A DNA stretch of 64,000 bases from Pseudomonadota bacterium (GCA_025356075.1 JANXUT010000068.1:186001-250000), one strand, 5' to 3'. Shown: positions 39,993 through 49,739, numbered from the stretch's first letter. The notes: a model not told the origin generated them from the sequence alone. Numbers and translations: made by a program.

Positions 39993-40079
39993 GACTGTCT
40001 TAGGTCTCCGCGCAGGTAGTGAGGAGGGCGGCCAGGCGGTGGCCGCGCCCTTGGATGATGTCAGGCGCTTCGGCGCAAC

Positions 40080-41912
40080 TCAAAGGGCAGCGGCGGCCGC
40101 AGGTGGCGGCACGTGCTCCTGGAACCCGACGACCAGCATGCCGGCGCCACCGTGCACGCCGACCGCCGGACCGAGCGGGACGAGCCAGCTGTCGAGGATG
40201 TTGGGGCAGTTGCCGCGCAGGTGCTCGAGCAGCCGCTCGCCCTCGGCCGGCGCGTTCGCGTGGCTGACGATCAGGCGATAGCGGAGCTGCGGCTGCATGC
40301 GGCGCATCACGAGCCGCGCCAGCTTCAACGTGAGGTCGGCGCGGCCGAGCAGGAAGCCGCCGATCGCGATCCGCCCGTCGGGCGTGCTCCTCAAGTAAGG
40401 CGAGACGCCGAGCAGATTCGCGATCGTGCGCGCCCAGGCGGGCACCCGGCCGCCGCGGACGCCGGCATCGAGCGTCTTGAGCGAGGCGAACGTATAGGTG
40501 CGCTTGATGCAGGCACGCACGCTCGCGATGACCGCCTCGGCCCCAAGTCCCGCCGCCGCGCATTCGGCGGCGTGCATCGCGACGAGGCCCTCGCCCGCCG
40601 CGGCGTTGGCCGAATCGATCACCGTGACGCGATCGCGTTGCTCGATCCTGCTGGCGGCGCTCTCGGCGGCCTGGCGCGTACCGCTCGCGCGCCCGGTCGC
40701 GTTCACCGACACGACGTGGCTGTAGTGCGAGGTGAGGAATTCGAACATGCGCCTGAAGTCGCCGGCCGGCGGCTGGGAGGTCTTCGGGTGCACGTCGCTC
40801 GTTGCTAGCCGCGTGTAGAACTCCTGCGGCGTGATGCCGACCTTGTCGAGGAAGCTCTCCGCCCCGAAGTGCACCCGCGCGGGAACCAGGTGGATGTCGA
40901 GCCGCTCGAGCTCGGACTCGGGGATGTCGGCCGCGGTGTCGGTGACGATCGCGACCTGGCGCCGCGCGGCGTGCAGCGTCGCTTCCTGCTGGCGCTGCAT
41001 GTCGTCGGCCTTCTCGGCGCTGACGGTGCCGAAGCCCGCGGCGATCCTGAACACCTCGGCGGGCTCGTTCGCGTGCACGTGCACGCGAACCTTGGAGCGC
41101 GTGCCGGCGACGACGAGGCTCGAGCCGATCGCGGCAAGCTGCTCCCTGAGCTGCCGGTGGTCGATCCCCGTGCCGCTCAGCATGCACTCCGTGCACCAGC
41201 GGTGCTCGAGGCTCGCCTCGCCTCCCGCCGCCTCGCGCTCCGCCCCGGCCGGTGCCGCGGAGGACTCGCGCTCATCGAGCTCGCCCGTGTCGAGGTAGGC
41301 GGACATGCCCTCGAGGAGCGCGACGAACCCGGCGGCGCCGGCATCGACGACATCCGCGCGCGCGAGCACGTCGAGCTGGCCGCGCGTCGCCTCGAGCGCG
41401 CGCCGGCCGCGCTCGAGGCCGCGGCGCAAGAGCAGCGCGAAGTCATCGAGGCCCGCGCGCGTCGCCGCGCCGAGCTCATCGCCGACCGCCGTCAGCACCG
41501 TCAGGATCGTGCCCTCGCGCGGCGTCGCGAGCGCCTCGCGCGCGTAGCGCGCGCCGCCGGCGACGGCCTGGGCGAACTCCGCCGTGTTCAGCTCGCCGAG
41601 CTGCCCGGCCTGGTCGCCGAGCCCGAGGAAGAATTGCGCGAGGATGGCCCCCGAGTTGCCACGGGCACCGTCGAGCGCGGCGTCGGCGACCTCGGTCAGC
41701 AGCCGGCCGGCGTGCGCGGGCGTCGAGCGCTTGAGGGAGGCGAGCACGGCGCCCATCGTGAGCGCGAGGTTCGTACCGGTGTCGCCATCCGGCACCGGGA
41801 ATACGTTGATACGGTCGAGATGCTCGCGCTGGTTCTGCAGCCGGCGAATGCCGGCGCGCAGTGCGCGGCCGAGTTCGGCGCCATCGAGCCGCGCGATTGC
41901 ACGGACCGCCAT
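40080..41912 (-). CDS. fused fatty acid kinase-like DhaL/FakA and DegV (FakB) protein
   Basis: This 610-residue protein carries in one chain what is usually two. Residues 1-205 are a DhaL-type kinase domain (NVFPVPDGDTGTNLALTMG). Residues 235-290 resemble the FakA middle domain, with Cys240 and the HVH pair (His278, His280) in place of its zinc ligands. Residues 318-600 are a DegV fatty-acid-binding domain (VAIVTDTAADIP, HPKTSQPPAGDF, SVNATGRASGT). In Firmicutes FakA phosphorylates fatty acids held by FakB; here the two may work in cis. It lies 55 nt after gspB. Confidence 0.85.
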   Translation of the reverse strand: MAVRAIARLDGAELGRALRAGIRRLQNQREHLDRINVFPVPDGDTGTNLALTMGAVLASLKRSTPAHAGRLLTEVADAALDGARGNSGAILAQFFLGLGDQAGQLGELNTAEFAQAVAGGARYAREALATPREGTILTVLTAVGDELGAATRAGLDDFALLLRRGLERGRRALEATRGQLDVLARADVVDAGAAGFVALLEGMSAYLDTGELDERESSAAPAGAEREAAGGEASLEHRWCTECMLSGTGIDHRQLREQLAAIGSSLVVAGTRSKVRVHVHANEPAEVFRIAAGFGTVSAEKADDMQRQQEATLHAARRQVAIVTDTAADIPESELERLDIHLVPARVHFGAESFLDKVGITPQEFYTRLATSDVHPKTSQPPAGDFRRMFEFLTSHYSHVVSVNATGRASGTRQAAESAASRIEQRDRVTVIDSANAAAGEGLVAMHAAECAAAGLGAEAVIASVRACIKRTYTFASLKTLDAGVRGGRVPAWARTIANLLGVSPYLRSTPDGRIAIGGFLLGRADLTLKLARLVMRRMQPQLRYRLIVSHANAPAEGERLLEHLRGNCPNILDSWLVPLGPAVGVHGGAGMLVVGFQEHVPPPAAAAAL

Positions 41913-41967
41913 CGTGTCCACCCCTGCCGCCACGGGGCCCGCGTCGTCGGGCCGTGGCCGCGTTTCG

Positions 41968-42633
41968 TTATTGCTGGCGCGGCACCTGAAAGCGTGTGCC
42001 GCGATACGACAGGATGACACCGTCCGTGGTGATCCGCTCGAGCCTCGGCCCCTCGCGCAGCGCATCGCCCTCGTGCAGCCGCTGGCCGTTGATGACCACG
42101 AAGCGCTGCGCCGGCGCATCGGCATAGACGTGCAGGTCCACGTTGACGTGCGGCAGTCCGCCGGCAATCGGCTCCGGCAGATCGTTGATCGAACGGACGT
42201 TCTCGGCGGGCGGTTCGGCGCTCGCGCGGCTGCGCGCGACTAGCGGCCGGGGCGCGCCGAGCGAGGGATCCTGCGGCGCTCGCGCGATCGGCGGCGGCAC
42301 CGGCTCGCCGGCCTCGGTGTCGTTCTCGGTGGCCTCTGCATTGAGCGGGCGGGTGCGCACGGGCGCTCGCACGGCGGCGCGCGGCGGGCTCGCGGCGAGG
42401 CGCGTCCCGGCCGCGGGCGCGGCGGCGGGTGGGACCGGCGGCGCGGCACCGGGCCTGAAGAGCACGAACCCGAGCACGATGAAGTTGACGAGCAACAGCA
42501 CCGCGAGGCCGCTGAGCACCAGCGGCAGCTTCGAGGGCGCGCGGCCCGAGACCGGCCGCTCGATGAGCGCCGGCAGTGCGCGACGCTCGCGCTCGTGCTC
42601 GGACTTTCTGAGTGCATCGAGGATGAACGACAC
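41968..42633 (-). CDS. gspB: general secretion pathway protein GspB
   Basis: This 221-residue inner-membrane protein helps GspA place the type II secretin in the cell wall. It opens with MSFILDALRKSEHERERR, the GspB signature, has one membrane helix (about residues 36-60), a Pro/Ala linker and a C-terminal T2SSB domain (VVINGQRLHEGDALREG, GVILSYRGTRFQVP). The start is GTG directly after the gspA stop codon (TAGGTG), so translation is coupled. The rest of the type II apparatus is not in the window. Confidence 0.92.
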   Translation of the reverse strand: MSFILDALRKSEHERERRALPALIERPVSGRAPSKLPLVLSGLAVLLLVNFIVLGFVLFRPGAAPPVPPAAAPAAGTRLAASPPRAAVRAPVRTRPLNAEATENDTEAGEPVPPPIARAPQDPSLGAPRPLVARSRASAEPPAENVRSINDLPEPIAGGLPHVNVDLHVYADAPAQRFVVINGQRLHEGDALREGPRLERITTDGVILSYRGTRFQVPRQQ

Positions 42634-44265
42634 CTAGCCTGTGCTCCCCTGCAGGGTTGGCGCGCCGGGCGCGCCTACGAGTGCATCGAGCAGCACCTGC
42701 GTCTGCTCGCCGGCAATGCCGTCGACGCTGAGGCGGTGCGCGCGCTGGAAATCCTCGACCCGCTGCTGCAATTCCTTGTCGTACAGATCCGAGCCCCCGG
42801 GCGCGGCTTCGCCGCGCACGGCCGCGAGGCCCTGCTTCAGCCAGTGGACCTCCGCGCCGTGCATGCCCGGCTTTAGCAGCCGCGCCATCGGCACCGGTGG
42901 CCGCCACAGCACGAGGAACGGTCCATACCACCAGCGCTGCAGGTCGAGGAGACCGGCGTTGAGGGTGGCGTTGCCGGCGCGGATCTCGGCGCTCTCTTCA
43001 TCGAGCGCGGCGACGACGACCTGGTGCTCGGTCCCGTCCGCCGTCACGAGCGAGAGGATCGCCGGCCGGTTGTAGAGCTTCAGCTGCGCGAACGTGCCCG
43101 TCTCGGCAAGGCACTCGAGCCCGGCGGCCGCCGCCTGCTCGCAGGGCCTGGCGCCATGCGCATCGAACGGCGTCTTCCAGATCGAAAAGAGCTGCGCGAA
43201 CGCGGCATCGGTGCCGGTATCGGTCGCATGCTGGGCGATGAATTCGCTGATCGAGGGCGGCTTCGGCGGCGCCGGCGGCGGCACGCTAACCGTCTGCGCC
43301 GGTGGCGCGGCGGCGGCCGGTGCGAGCGTGGCGACCGCCGCGTGCGCCACGGGCGCCCTCGTCGTGCGCATCGCGATAAGTCCGATCGCGAGGGCGGCGA
43401 GGCCCGCGAGCCCGAGCGCACCGAGTGCCCAGGGGAGCCACGCCGGCGCGATCGCCCGGCCGTGCACTTCACCGGCCGCGCGCCTGACGAGCGCCGCGGT
43501 GACGCGGTGCTGCTCGCCCGCGTAGGCGCCAAGGAGCGCCCGGTCGGCCACGACGTTGATGAGCCGCGGCACGCCGTGTGAGAGCCGGTGGAGCTCGTTG
43601 ACGGCGCCCGCCGAGAAGACTTCGGTTGTTGCGCCGGCAACGCGCAGGCGATGGCGCACGTACGCGGCCGACTCCGACTTCGACAGCGGGTCGAGGTGAT
43701 AGCGGCCGGTGATGCGCTGCGCGAGCTGGCGCAGGTCATTGCGGGCCAGCACGTCGCGAAGCTCCGGCTGGCCGACGAGGATCACCTGCAGGAGTTTCTT
43801 CGTCTCGGTCTCGAGGTTCGTGAGGAGGCGCACCTGCTCGAGCACGTCGGCGGACAGCTGCTGGGCCTCATCGACGATGACCACCACGCGCCGGCCGCGC
43901 GCGTGGGCGTCGAGCAGGAACTGGTTGAGGAGATCCACGACCGCCTTGATGCTGCCGCGGGCGGCGGCGGGCACCGCGAGGTGCAGCTCATCGGCGATCG
44001 CTCCCAGGAACTCCTCGGGGGTCACGCGCGGGTTCAGGATGAGCGCGACATCGGCGTGCGCGGGCAGCTGCCCGAGGAGGCTCCTGACCATCGTCGTCTT
44101 GCCGGTGCCGACCTCGCCCGTCAGCTGCACGAAGCCGCCGGCATCGTCGATGCCGTACAGGAGGTGCGCCAGCGCCTCGGCGTGCCGCTCGCTCAGGAAC
44201 AGGTAGCGCGGGTCCGGCGTGATCGAGAAGGGCTTCTCGGTGAGCCCAAAGAAGCTCGTATACAT
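42634..44265 (-). CDS. gspA: GspA/ExeA-type AAA ATPase with peptidoglycan-binding domain
   Basis: This 543-residue protein opens with MYTSFFGLTEKPFSITPDPRY, the ExeA signature. The AAA domain has the P-loop GEVGTGKTTM and Walker B VVIVDEAQQL. A membrane helix lies at about residues 277-297, followed by a Pro/Ala spacer, a periplasmic domain and a PG_binding_1 domain near the end (GAEVHWLKQGLAAVRG, VEDFQRAHRLSVDGIAG). The complex with GspB opens the cell wall for the type II secretin. The two genes are adjacent. Confidence 0.94.
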   Translation of the reverse strand: MYTSFFGLTEKPFSITPDPRYLFLSERHAEALAHLLYGIDDAGGFVQLTGEVGTGKTTMVRSLLGQLPAHADVALILNPRVTPEEFLGAIADELHLAVPAAARGSIKAVVDLLNQFLLDAHARGRRVVVIVDEAQQLSADVLEQVRLLTNLETETKKLLQVILVGQPELRDVLARNDLRQLAQRITGRYHLDPLSKSESAAYVRHRLRVAGATTEVFSAGAVNELHRLSHGVPRLINVVADRALLGAYAGEQHRVTAALVRRAAGEVHGRAIAPAWLPWALGALGLAGLAALAIGLIAMRTTRAPVAHAAVATLAPAAAAPPAQTVSVPPPAPPKPPSISEFIAQHATDTGTDAAFAQLFSIWKTPFDAHGARPCEQAAAAGLECLAETGTFAQLKLYNRPAILSLVTADGTEHQVVVAALDEESAEIRAGNATLNAGLLDLQRWWYGPFLVLWRPPVPMARLLKPGMHGAEVHWLKQGLAAVRGEAAPGGSDLYDKELQQRVEDFQRAHRLSVDGIAGEQTQVLLDALVGAPGAPTLQGSTG

Positions 44266-44390
44266 CGTGCCCGGATCATAGCTCAGCGGACCCGCCGGCC
44301 GGTCGGATAGCGCTCCCGGTCGCGGGCGGTCGCTGCCTATTTACCGCGTTATATCAATGTCTTGAACGCGACCAGGAGCGCCGGAGGCGA

Positions 44391-45620
44391 TCAGCGCCGC
44401 CGCTGTACGCCAGTGAACCCGTCTTCCTTCTCCGGGCGCTCGAGGGTGCTCGCGCGCTGCACGGCGCCCGAGCCGAACTTCTCGCGGATCCTGTCGAGCG
44501 TGGAGTCGATCTTGGCGGTCGTGCGGGGCGGCGGGCGGTTCGGCACGGCGGCGGGACCCGGGGCCTGTGCGAAGAGGTCGAGCTGCGCTGCGGGCGAGAG
44601 GGCGCCGAGACCGACGCCGAGGAGCCGCACGGCCGCGCGCGGCTGCTCGGCGAGCCAGCCCTCGAGGAGCTGGCGGGCGATCGCGAGCACCGTCTGGGTC
44701 TCGGCGGTCGGCGGCGAGAAGCTCTTGCTCCTCGTGTAGGTAGTGAAGTCGCGGCGCCTGATCTTGACCGTCACGTTCGCGGCCATGAGCTCCTTCGCGC
44801 GCAGCCGGCCGCCGACCCGGTCGGCGAGCTTGGCGAGTTCGGCGGTCAGGTCCTCGCGGCGCCTCAAGTCCGTCTCGAAGGTCTCCTCGGCGCTGATCTG
44901 CTTCTCCTGCCGGTCGCCGATGACGGCGCGTTCGTCGATGCCCGCGGCGCGCTCGCGCACGCGCTGCGTATAGCGGCCGAAGAGCGGCCAGAGCACCGCA
45001 TCGGGCGCGACCTTCAGCTGCCCGAAGGTGTGCAGCCCGCACTCCTCGAGCCGCGCCGCGGTCTTGGCGCCAATGCCGGAGAGCCGGCGGATCGGCAGCG
45101 GATCGAGCACCTCGGACACCTCCTCGGGCGCGATGATGCAAAGGCCATCCGGCTTCTTCAGGTCCGAGGCGATCTTCGCGAGCAGCTTGTTGTGCGAGAC
45201 GCCGACCGAGGCGGTGAGCCCCGTGCGCTCGCGGATCCGCGCCTTGATGCGGGCTGCGATCGCGGCGGGCTCGCCGAAGAGCGAACGGCTGCCGGTTACA
45301 TCGAGGAACGCCTCGTCGAGCGACAGCCCCTCGATCAGCGAGGTGAATTCCCGGAACACCTCGAAGACCGCGGTCGAGGCCTCCTTGTAGCGTGCCATGC
45401 GCGGTTTGACGACGATCGCGTGCGGACAGCGCTCGAGCGCCGCGCGCGTCGGCATCGCCGAGTGCACGCCGTAGCGGCGCACCTCGTAGCTCGCGGCCGC
45501 GACGACGCCGCGCCCGGAACCACCGCCGACGATCACCGGTTGGCCGCGCAGCTCCGGCCGGTCGTGCTGCTCGACCGAGGCGTAGAACGCATCCATGTCG
45601 ACGTGCAGGATTGCGCGCAA
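44391..45620 (-). CDS. dinB: DNA polymerase IV
   Basis: This 409-residue Y-family polymerase copies past damaged bases. The catalytic carboxylates lie in HVDMDAFYASVEQ and LSLDEAFLDVTG, and the little-finger domain follows. A clamp-binding motif QLDLF lies about 60 residues before the end, followed by an extra helical tail (STLDRIREKFG). It starts at TTG with GAGGCGAG upstream, 10 nt after the DUF3667 gene. No lexA-type operator is evident at its start. Confidence 0.95.
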   Translation of the reverse strand: MRAILHVDMDAFYASVEQHDRPELRGQPVIVGGGSGRGVVAAASYEVRRYGVHSAMPTRAALERCPHAIVVKPRMARYKEASTAVFEVFREFTSLIEGLSLDEAFLDVTGSRSLFGEPAAIAARIKARIRERTGLTASVGVSHNKLLAKIASDLKKPDGLCIIAPEEVSEVLDPLPIRRLSGIGAKTAARLEECGLHTFGQLKVAPDAVLWPLFGRYTQRVRERAAGIDERAVIGDRQEKQISAEETFETDLRRREDLTAELAKLADRVGGRLRAKELMAANVTVKIRRRDFTTYTRSKSFSPPTAETQTVLAIARQLLEGWLAEQPRAAVRLLGVGLGALSPAAQLDLFAQAPGPAAVPNRPPPRTTAKIDSTLDRIREKFGSGAVQRASTLERPEKEDGFTGVQRRR

Positions 45621-45630
45621 GGTGCTCGCC

Positions 45631-46629
45631 TCAGGCGATCAGCGCCACGAGGATCGCCGTCGCAAAGAACGTGATGCTGAGGAAGATCATGTAGCTGAAG
45701 CCGATCACGCTGATCTTGGTGAGCGTGAGCCAGCGTCCCTGCCCGTAGTAGACGCGCATTGCGCGGTAGACGTACCAGATGCAATAGAGGACGCCGGCCA
45801 ACTTGAGGTACGGGCCCGCGCGCGTGAGGAAGGGGCGCCAGGCGCTGAGCCTCGAGAAGACGAGCTCGATCAGCAGCAGCATGAAGATCGCCGCGTGCGT
45901 GTGCAGGAAGAAGACCAGGTGCTCGACGTAGTAGTGGCGCGGCCACCAGTAGAGCAGCAGCATCACCAGCGCCATCAGCGGCAGGAACACGAACATCATC
46001 TTCGGGATGCTCGAGTTGAGCGCGCGGATGAATCCCGCGCCATGGTCGGCGGCGTTGCGCAGGCAGACGTCGCGGAGCGGCTGCTCGAGCCACTTCCAGT
46101 CCGTGTGCGTCGAGGCGCACTTGGCCGCGTCCATCCGAAAGCCGAAGCCGCCCTTCTTGTCCTTGTCGCCTTCCTCGTCCGTGTCCTCGTCGCTCGCGAT
46201 GATCGGCAGGCCCCGGGCCCTCGCCTCGGCGATGTCGGCCTTCGCCTCCTCCTTGATCTTGGCGATCTCTGCAGCCCGGCCGGGAGTGGGTGCGGTCGTC
46301 GCCGAGTCGAGGTCGAACAGGACGCCACGCGAGTGCTGGCCGGTCGAGGCGAACGCGAACAGGATCACGCTCAGCACCAGGTAGAGCCGCACCGGCGGCA
46401 GGTAACGCGCGCGCCGCTCGGCGAAGTACTCCTGCGTGAGCCGCCCGGGCCTGAAGGCGAGCGCGTAGATCGTCTGCCAGAACCGGCCGTCGACGTGCGT
46501 GACGACGTGCCACGCGTCGTGGAAGAGCGTGCCGACGCTGCGCGAGCTCTCGTGCACGTGCTGCCCGCATTGCGAGCAGTACGGGCCCGCGAGGGGCGCC
46601 GCGCAGTTGGCACAGGTCGCTCGGTCCAA
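45631..46629 (-). CDS. DUF3667 zinc-ribbon membrane protein
   Basis: This 332-residue protein starts with a CxxC-x8-CxxC zinc ribbon (TCANCAAPLAGPYCSQCGQ) and has about four membrane helices in the C-terminal half, with an acidic/Lys-rich soluble loop (EDTDEEGDKDKK) between. It starts at TTG with GGGGAG upstream. Family members are common in Xanthomonadales and Bacteroidetes with unknown function. It is first in a run reaching to the quinone reductase gene. Confidence 0.85.
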   Translation of the reverse strand: MDRATCANCAAPLAGPYCSQCGQHVHESSRSVGTLFHDAWHVVTHVDGRFWQTIYALAFRPGRLTQEYFAERRARYLPPVRLYLVLSVILFAFASTGQHSRGVLFDLDSATTAPTPGRAAEIAKIKEEAKADIAEARARGLPIIASDEDTDEEGDKDKKGGFGFRMDAAKCASTHTDWKWLEQPLRDVCLRNAADHGAGFIRALNSSIPKMMFVFLPLMALVMLLLYWWPRHYYVEHLVFFLHTHAAIFMLLLIELVFSRLSAWRPFLTRAGPYLKLAGVLYCIWYVYRAMRVYYGQGRWLTLTKISVIGFSYMIFLSITFFATAILVALIA

Positions 46630-46815
46630 ATCGACTCCCCGCCGGTGCGGTGTGGGCTTAACTTGCCAGAACCGGCCGCTGACCGACAGCGTTCCCTAGG
46701 CAATTGGCGCCTCGCCTCGACGGAGTCCGTGCGACCCCGCCCCTTCGGCGGCCGTGCCTCCGATACTATCGGTCGGACGGGCCGTGGCGGCGAACGTCTG
46801 GAGTGGCGTCGAAGG

Positions 46816-48795
46816 ATGGAACAGGTGAGCGCCGAACTCCTCGGGAGTCCCCTCCGCTACGAGCTGGACGGGCGAAGCGATGACCTCCTGACCGGCGGCC
46901 TCGGGCTCGAGGGGCTGCGCGGGCCGCCGCCGCCGTTCGCGAACCCGGTTAGGCCCACGCCACCGGAGCTCAGGCGCCGCGCGATCCACTCCGCCTACCG
47001 GGGTCTCGTCGATACGAGCGATGCCGGTGGCTTCGGGCGCCTGTTCGGCCCGGTCGGGGACGCGCGCGTCGCGGGCGTCGAATACCTGCTCGCGATCCGC
47101 ACCCCCGGTGGCGCGGGCTCGACGACCGTGCTGCTGCAGCTGCCGGGCGACTTCGACCTCAAGAACCCGTGCCTCGTCGCGGTCGCGTCCTCGGGCTCCC
47201 GCGGGATCTACGGCGCGCTGCCGACCGCCGGTGAATGGGGCTTGCGGCACCGCTGCGCCGTCGTGCACACCGACAAGGGCACGGGCGTCGGCGTGTGGGA
47301 CATCGATCGCGGCCGCGGCTACCGCATCGACGGGACGCTGTCGGCGGATGCGGCGGACCCGCTCATGACCTTCGTGCCGCCGCTCGTTGCGGAGCTCGCC
47401 GAGTTCGGCAAGGCCTCGCCCCATTCGCTCCTCTTCAAGCACGCCAATTCCGGGCAGAACCCGGAGGCGGACTGGGGCACCTACCTGCTCCAGGCGATCA
47501 AGGTGGCGTTCGCTTTCCTCAACCGCGAACTCGCGGGCGTCAGGACCGAGCTGCTGACGCCCGAGAACACCGTCGTGCTCGCGGCCGGCACCTCCAACGG
47601 CGGCGCGGCGGTGCTGCGCGCACTCGAGCGCGATCGCGCCGGATGGATCAGCGGCGCAGTCGTGCTCGAGCCGAACGCCGTCGTCTCTGGGCGCACCGGC
47701 GGGCTTTCGATCGAGTACGGCGGTCGGCGACTCAGCGATTCCGGCATCGGGCTCTACGACTACACCAGCCTTCACTTCCTCTACCAGCCGTGCGCGGTGC
47801 TCGCGGAGCGCGACGCGGGCGCGCCCTTCTACGCGGAGACCGAGCGCCGCCGCCCGGAGCTCGAGGCGTGGTGCAGGACGCTGCAGGCGGAAGGCGTCCT
47901 GCCCGCGGGTCCGATCGAGCGTGCGGCGACGGCTGCGCGCGAGGCGCTCGTCGCCGCCGGGATCGTGCCGGCGGCGCTCGCGCTCGGGCACTTCAACATC
48001 GCGACGCACCTGTGGTCGGCGATCACGACCGTGTACGCGTCGGCCTACGCGCGGCTGCCGCCGTGGCAGCCGCCGTGCGGGGTCGGCTTCGCCGCGACCG
48101 ATGCCGACGGGCGCGTGCGCGCGCTCAACGACGCCGAGGCCGCGAGCCTGTGGGCGGACGGCAACGGCATCCCGCCGACGATGGGCATCGCGCTCGTCAG
48201 TCGCGGCGCCGACGGCGAGCGGCGCGCGGCCAACTCAGGCAGCGCCGCCGAGGCACTCGCCTTCGCGCCGGACCGGATTCTCGCGCATGCGCCGGCGGCC
48301 CTGGCGGCGCTGCCGGCCGGCCGCAGCGCGCTCCTTGCCGCCGTGCGCGCGGGCCAGGACGAGGTCGTCATGACGGCGCGGCTCGGCAATCGCCCGGTGA
48401 TGATCTTCCACGGCCGCGCCGATGGCCTCATCCCGGTCAACCACAGCTCGCGCGCGTACTACGCGATCAACCAGCGCGATCGAGGCGGGCGTGACGAGCT
48501 CAAGTACTACGAGGTCGAGCACGGCAACCACTTCGATGCGGTGCTCGCGCTCCCTGGGTTCGCCAACGGCTACGTGCCGTTGCAGGTGTGGATGGTGCGC
48601 GGGCTCGCTCTGCTGCTCGAGCGCCTGCGCTCCGGCCGCTTGCTCCCGCCGAGCCAGGTGCTCCGCTCGCGCCCGCGTGGGATGGTGGCGGGCGTCGTCG
48701 CGCCACTCGGCGAGGAGCACGTCGGGATGCTCAGATCCGATCCCGGCCGCGATGCGATCACCTTCCGCAACGGCGTGCTGTCGATCCCGGACTGA
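46816..48795 (+). CDS. D-(-)-3-hydroxybutyrate oligomer hydrolase
   Basis: This 659-residue hydrolase splits 3-hydroxybutyrate oligomers made from PHB into monomers. The family is recognised from QLPGDFDLKNPCLVAVASSG, YGALPTAGEWGL and the nucleophile region LAAGTSNGGAAVLRAL; late motifs are PVMIFHGRADGLIPVNHSSR and VEHGNHFDAV. No signal peptide is seen, so it may be intracellular. A GTG at 46825 is better spaced from the GAAGG site than the ATG used here. No PHB synthase gene is in the window. Confidence 0.9.
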   Translation: MEQVSAELLGSPLRYELDGRSDDLLTGGLGLEGLRGPPPPFANPVRPTPPELRRRAIHSAYRGLVDTSDAGGFGRLFGPVGDARVAGVEYLLAIRTPGGAGSTTVLLQLPGDFDLKNPCLVAVASSGSRGIYGALPTAGEWGLRHRCAVVHTDKGTGVGVWDIDRGRGYRIDGTLSADAADPLMTFVPPLVAELAEFGKASPHSLLFKHANSGQNPEADWGTYLLQAIKVAFAFLNRELAGVRTELLTPENTVVLAAGTSNGGAAVLRALERDRAGWISGAVVLEPNAVVSGRTGGLSIEYGGRRLSDSGIGLYDYTSLHFLYQPCAVLAERDAGAPFYAETERRRPELEAWCRTLQAEGVLPAGPIERAATAAREALVAAGIVPAALALGHFNIATHLWSAITTVYASAYARLPPWQPPCGVGFAATDADGRVRALNDAEAASLWADGNGIPPTMGIALVSRGADGERRAANSGSAAEALAFAPDRILAHAPAALAALPAGRSALLAAVRAGQDEVVMTARLGNRPVMIFHGRADGLIPVNHSSRAYYAINQRDRGGRDELKYYEVEHGNHFDAVLALPGFANGYVPLQVWMVRGLALLLERLRSGRLLPPSQVLRSRPRGMVAGVVAPLGEEHVGMLRSDPGRDAITFRNGVLSIPD

Positions 48796-48819
48796 ACGAG
48801 CGGGTCGCCGCCGGCGGAC

Positions 48820-49488
48820 TCAGCCCGCGGCGGCGCTGCGGTGCGCGAGCGCGAACTCGCGCACGTGCCGCGAGGAGTCGAGGCCGAGCTTCTCGCGGAT
48901 GTTGCGCAGGTGCGAGTCGACGGTCTTCTCCGAGATCGCAAGCTCGCGCGCGGCTTCGCGCAGCGTCAGTCCCCGCGCGAGGCGGTCGAGGATCTCGCGC
49001 TCGCGCTCGGTCAGCGCCTCGATGACGCCGGCATGGACTCGACCGCGGCTCGCCTGCTCGAGCGAATGCTGCAGCAGCTGGTCGCTCAGGTAGCTCTGGC
49101 CGCCGGCGACGCGCCGGATCGCATCCGGGATGAGCGCAGTCGGCGCGCTCTTCATGAGGTAGCCGTCCGCGCCCTCACGCAGCAGCGCGCGCGCGTAGAC
49201 GTGCTCGTCCGCCATCGACAGCACCAGCACGCGCGGGCGCGCCGGGTGGCCCGCGAGCGCCTGCAGAACCTGCCGGCCGCTGTGGCCGCCGAGCTGCAGG
49301 TCGAGGAGCAGCACGTCGGGCCTCAGGACCTCGACCGCGCGGATCGCATCGGCGACCGTCGCGACTTCCCCGCAGCACTTGAGGTCCGGGGCGCTCGCGA
49401 TGACCGCCACAAGGCCCTTGCGGACGATGTCGTGGTCCTCGACGACGAGGATCCGGATCGGTTCCGGGCGGGCGGCGAAGGGGTTCAT
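48820..49488 (-). CDS. NarL/FixJ-type response regulator
   Basis: This 222-residue regulator has a receiver with the acidic pair in VVEDHDIVRKGL, the phosphoacceptor Asp in VLLLDLQLGG and Lys in YLMKSAP. Its C-terminal LuxR-type helix-turn-helix (LTEREREILDRLARGLTLREAARELAIS) ends the protein. It has no kinase gene beside it. The paralogous regulator gene is 251 bp away on the same strand, with no gene between. Confidence 0.92.
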   Translation of the reverse strand: MNPFAARPEPIRILVVEDHDIVRKGLVAVIASAPDLKCCGEVATVADAIRAVEVLRPDVLLLDLQLGGHSGRQVLQALAGHPARPRVLVLSMADEHVYARALLREGADGYLMKSAPTALIPDAIRRVAGGQSYLSDQLLQHSLEQASRGRVHAGVIEALTEREREILDRLARGLTLREAARELAISEKTVDSHLRNIREKLGLDSSRHVREFALAHRSAAAG

Positions 49489-49739
49489 CGACACGGCACG
49501 CCTGCCGGCACGGATGCCGTCGGTGCAGCGGCCGCCGTGCGGCCAAGGAAATGAGCGGAAGTCGACATCGATGCGTCCTTGCCTCGCGGCGGGAGAGATC
49601 CCGGCGCCCGCCACGCGTCGGGCCGGGCCCGCCCCGCGCCGGGGAGCGGTGTGCACAGTACCCAAGCTCCAGGGCCTGCCGGAATCCCGGAAAGCCGGTA
49701 CGCGGCTGCCGGAAACCCGTTACCCGGCCGATGGCCCGC

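Noticed and set aside
45595-46815. N-terminal extension of the 3HB-oligomer hydrolase frame by about 400 codons
   Set aside because: It is antisense to the DUF3667 gene and low-complexity; the conserved family begins at about 46816.
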